Of a stretch of DNA of 6,193 nt, positions 5,376 through 6,193 are shown piece by piece. Position 1 is the stretch's first letter; every line of letters begins with the position of its first letter. The notes beneath the pieces were generated by a model. It was not told where the DNA came from, ran no database searches, and saw only the letters and a program-made list of their open reading frames with translations. Both the position numbers and the translations under genes were made by a program. The DNA lies in NCBI GenBank assembly GCA_021844355.1, contig JAKBTP010000077.1:2031-8223 (forward strand), given 5' to 3'. The DNA comes from a bacterium (lineage in GTDB: Bacteria > Chloroflexota > Dormibacteria > Aeolococcales > Bog-877).

Positions 5376-6193
5376 GCGCGCAACCGCTCCAAGAGCTGGT
5401 CGTGGGTCAGCCCGTACTTGTGGGCGATGGCCAGGGCATAGGCGAGGCCATCTGGCGGCCTGCGCTGCAGTTTGAAGGTGCGCTCGGCGGGATCTTCGGG
5501 GTCAACCATGCTCACCATGCTGACCATGGCCGGCCCCATCTCGGCGAGCTCGTCGATGAAGGTGACGTAGACCCCCCGTACCCCGATCGCCACCAGCCGC
5601 TCCAGGGTCCTCCGCCCGAGGGATCTAGCGTCCTGGAGGCTGGCTGAGCCGAAAGTCTCGTTCAAAATGACAACGCTCCGGTCGGTCGCCCGGGAAAAGA
5701 TCTGGGCGAGGGCGGCGAGGTCTGCTTCCAGCCGCCCCTGCAGGTCCCCCAGTTCCTCGGTGCGGCCAAAGTGGGTCAGGACGGCGTCACAGACGTGAAT
5801 CCGGGCCCCGGCGCCCGCCACGGGAAGGCCCAGCGCTGCCAGGTGAAAAACCTGCCCCACGGTGACCGCGAAGGTGGTCTTGCCCCCCTGGTTGGGGCCC
5901 GACACGACCAGGATGCGCTCGGGCCCAGTGAACCCGAAGTCATTGACGACAATCGGCTGGCCCAGGTCGACCAGCTTGCGGGCCAACACCAGGTCGTAGG
6001 TCGACTCCGCCCCGACCGGAGCACCGGCGTCCACCACCTCGGCATAGCAAACGGGCAGGCCTGCCTCCCTCAGGGGGGCGAGAAACTCCAGGTAAGCCAG
6101 GTAGAACTGCGCCTCCCGGTCCAGCTCGACGATGACCGGGTTGCGGAACTGAAGCGCCCTCGCGCAGAACCGTTCGAGGTGGGCGAAGGGCTC
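5372..6193 (-). CDS. MutS-like ATPase, first of a pair, C-terminal 273 residues (5' end outside window)
   Basis: The frame is open to the window edge at 6193, so the GTG at 6037 is internal and not the start. Numbered from the first visible residue, the segment at about 26-51 (DREAQFYLAYLEFLAPL...VCY) leads into a MutS-type ATPase. It has Walker A GPNQGGKTT 99-107, Walker B VVILNET 174-180, LQDA of the D-loop at 186-189 and a switch region VTFIDELAEMG, in which Phe-Ile replaces the usual Thr-His. The C terminus (RRPPDGLAYALAIAHKYGLT) is typical of the family. Like its neighbour it has Asn-Glu in place of Asp-Glu in Walker B. The stop TGA 5372-5374 overlaps the TTG start of the second gene. 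The missing switch histidine differs from the partner, which keeps it. The two may therefore form an asymmetric ATPase pair (inference). Whether domain I exists upstream cannot be seen here; the family I recall lacks it. Confidence 0.88.
   Translation of the reverse strand, partial: EPFAHLERFCARALQFRNPVIVELDREAQFYLAYLEFLAPLREAGLPVCYAEVVDAGAPVGAESTYDLVLARKLVDLGQPIVVNDFGFTGPERILVVSGPNQGGKTTFAVTVGQVFHLAALGLPVAGAGARIHVCDAVLTHFGRTEELGDLQGRLEADLAALAQIFSRATDRSVVILNETFGSASLQDARSLGRRTLERLVAIGVRGVYVTFIDELAEMGPAMVSMVSMVDPEDPAERTFKLQRRPPDGLAYALAIAHKYGLTHDQLLERLRA
5387..5390 (-). promoter_or_regulatory. Ribosome binding site for the TTG start of the second MutS-like gene
   Basis: On the minus strand GGAG lies 11 bases before TTG 5375, inside the last codons of the upstream paralogue. 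Together with the TTGA overlap it supports the unusual TTG start and suggests translational coupling. The spacing is somewhat long. Confidence 0.45.

Noticed and set aside
5043..5441. Plus-strand frame opposite the junction of the two MutS-like genes
   Set aside because: It spans the end of one real gene and the start of another on the opposite strand and shows no family features.
6035..6037. GTG as the start of the first MutS-like gene
   Set aside because: The frame continues to the window edge with sequence typical of the family before the ATPase, so this GTG is an internal valine.
3870..6193. Reading the MutS-like pair as a phage-defence cassette
   Set aside because: No nuclease, helicase, reverse transcriptase, toxin or sensor gene accompanies the pair, and the neighbours are housekeeping and regulatory genes.

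Overview
This is a GC-rich, gene-dense bacterial segment with six protein genes and no intergenic gap longer than about 110 bases. High G+C at third codon positions, GTG and TTG starts, overlapping gene ends and a strong GGAGGTG ribosome binding site before clpB point to a high-GC bacterium, for example in Actinomycetota, Chloroflexota/Dormibacterota or deep-branching Bacillota. The sequence alone does not settle the phylum. I see no tRNA, rRNA, CRISPR array, insertion sequence or other mobile element.

Left part, plus strand (1-713): the 3' end of a MarR-family regulator, cut by the window edge. A 50-base gap follows that can fold into an imperfect hairpin. After it comes a small unrecognised protein (119 aa) with a CxxC...CxxC zinc-ribbon-like N terminus and a GTG start. 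Its stop codon lies 4 bases from the stop of clpB, which converges on it; both stops lie in one perfect 10-base palindrome.

Centre and right, minus strand, read from right to left (6193-718): two adjacent MutS-like ATPases (the first cut at its 5' end by the window edge), a short MarR-type regulator, and clpB (883 aa, complete disaggregase). The first three genes are joined by a 4-base and an 8-base overlap, so they almost certainly form one transcription unit. clpB follows after 106 bases that hold a strong Shine-Dalgarno sequence, a small hairpin directly before it, and a possible promoter with dyad symmetry.

Working model (inference): the MutS-like proteins resemble a known but poorly characterised family in which two paralogues are encoded side by side. 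They keep the MutS ATPase core and show no mismatch-recognition domain in what is visible, so they may work as a pair. The MarR protein, co-translated with them, is a candidate regulator of its own operon and perhaps of clpB. No CIRCE or HAIR heat-shock operator was recognised before clpB. The content is otherwise conventional: I found no convincing new defence or mobile system.
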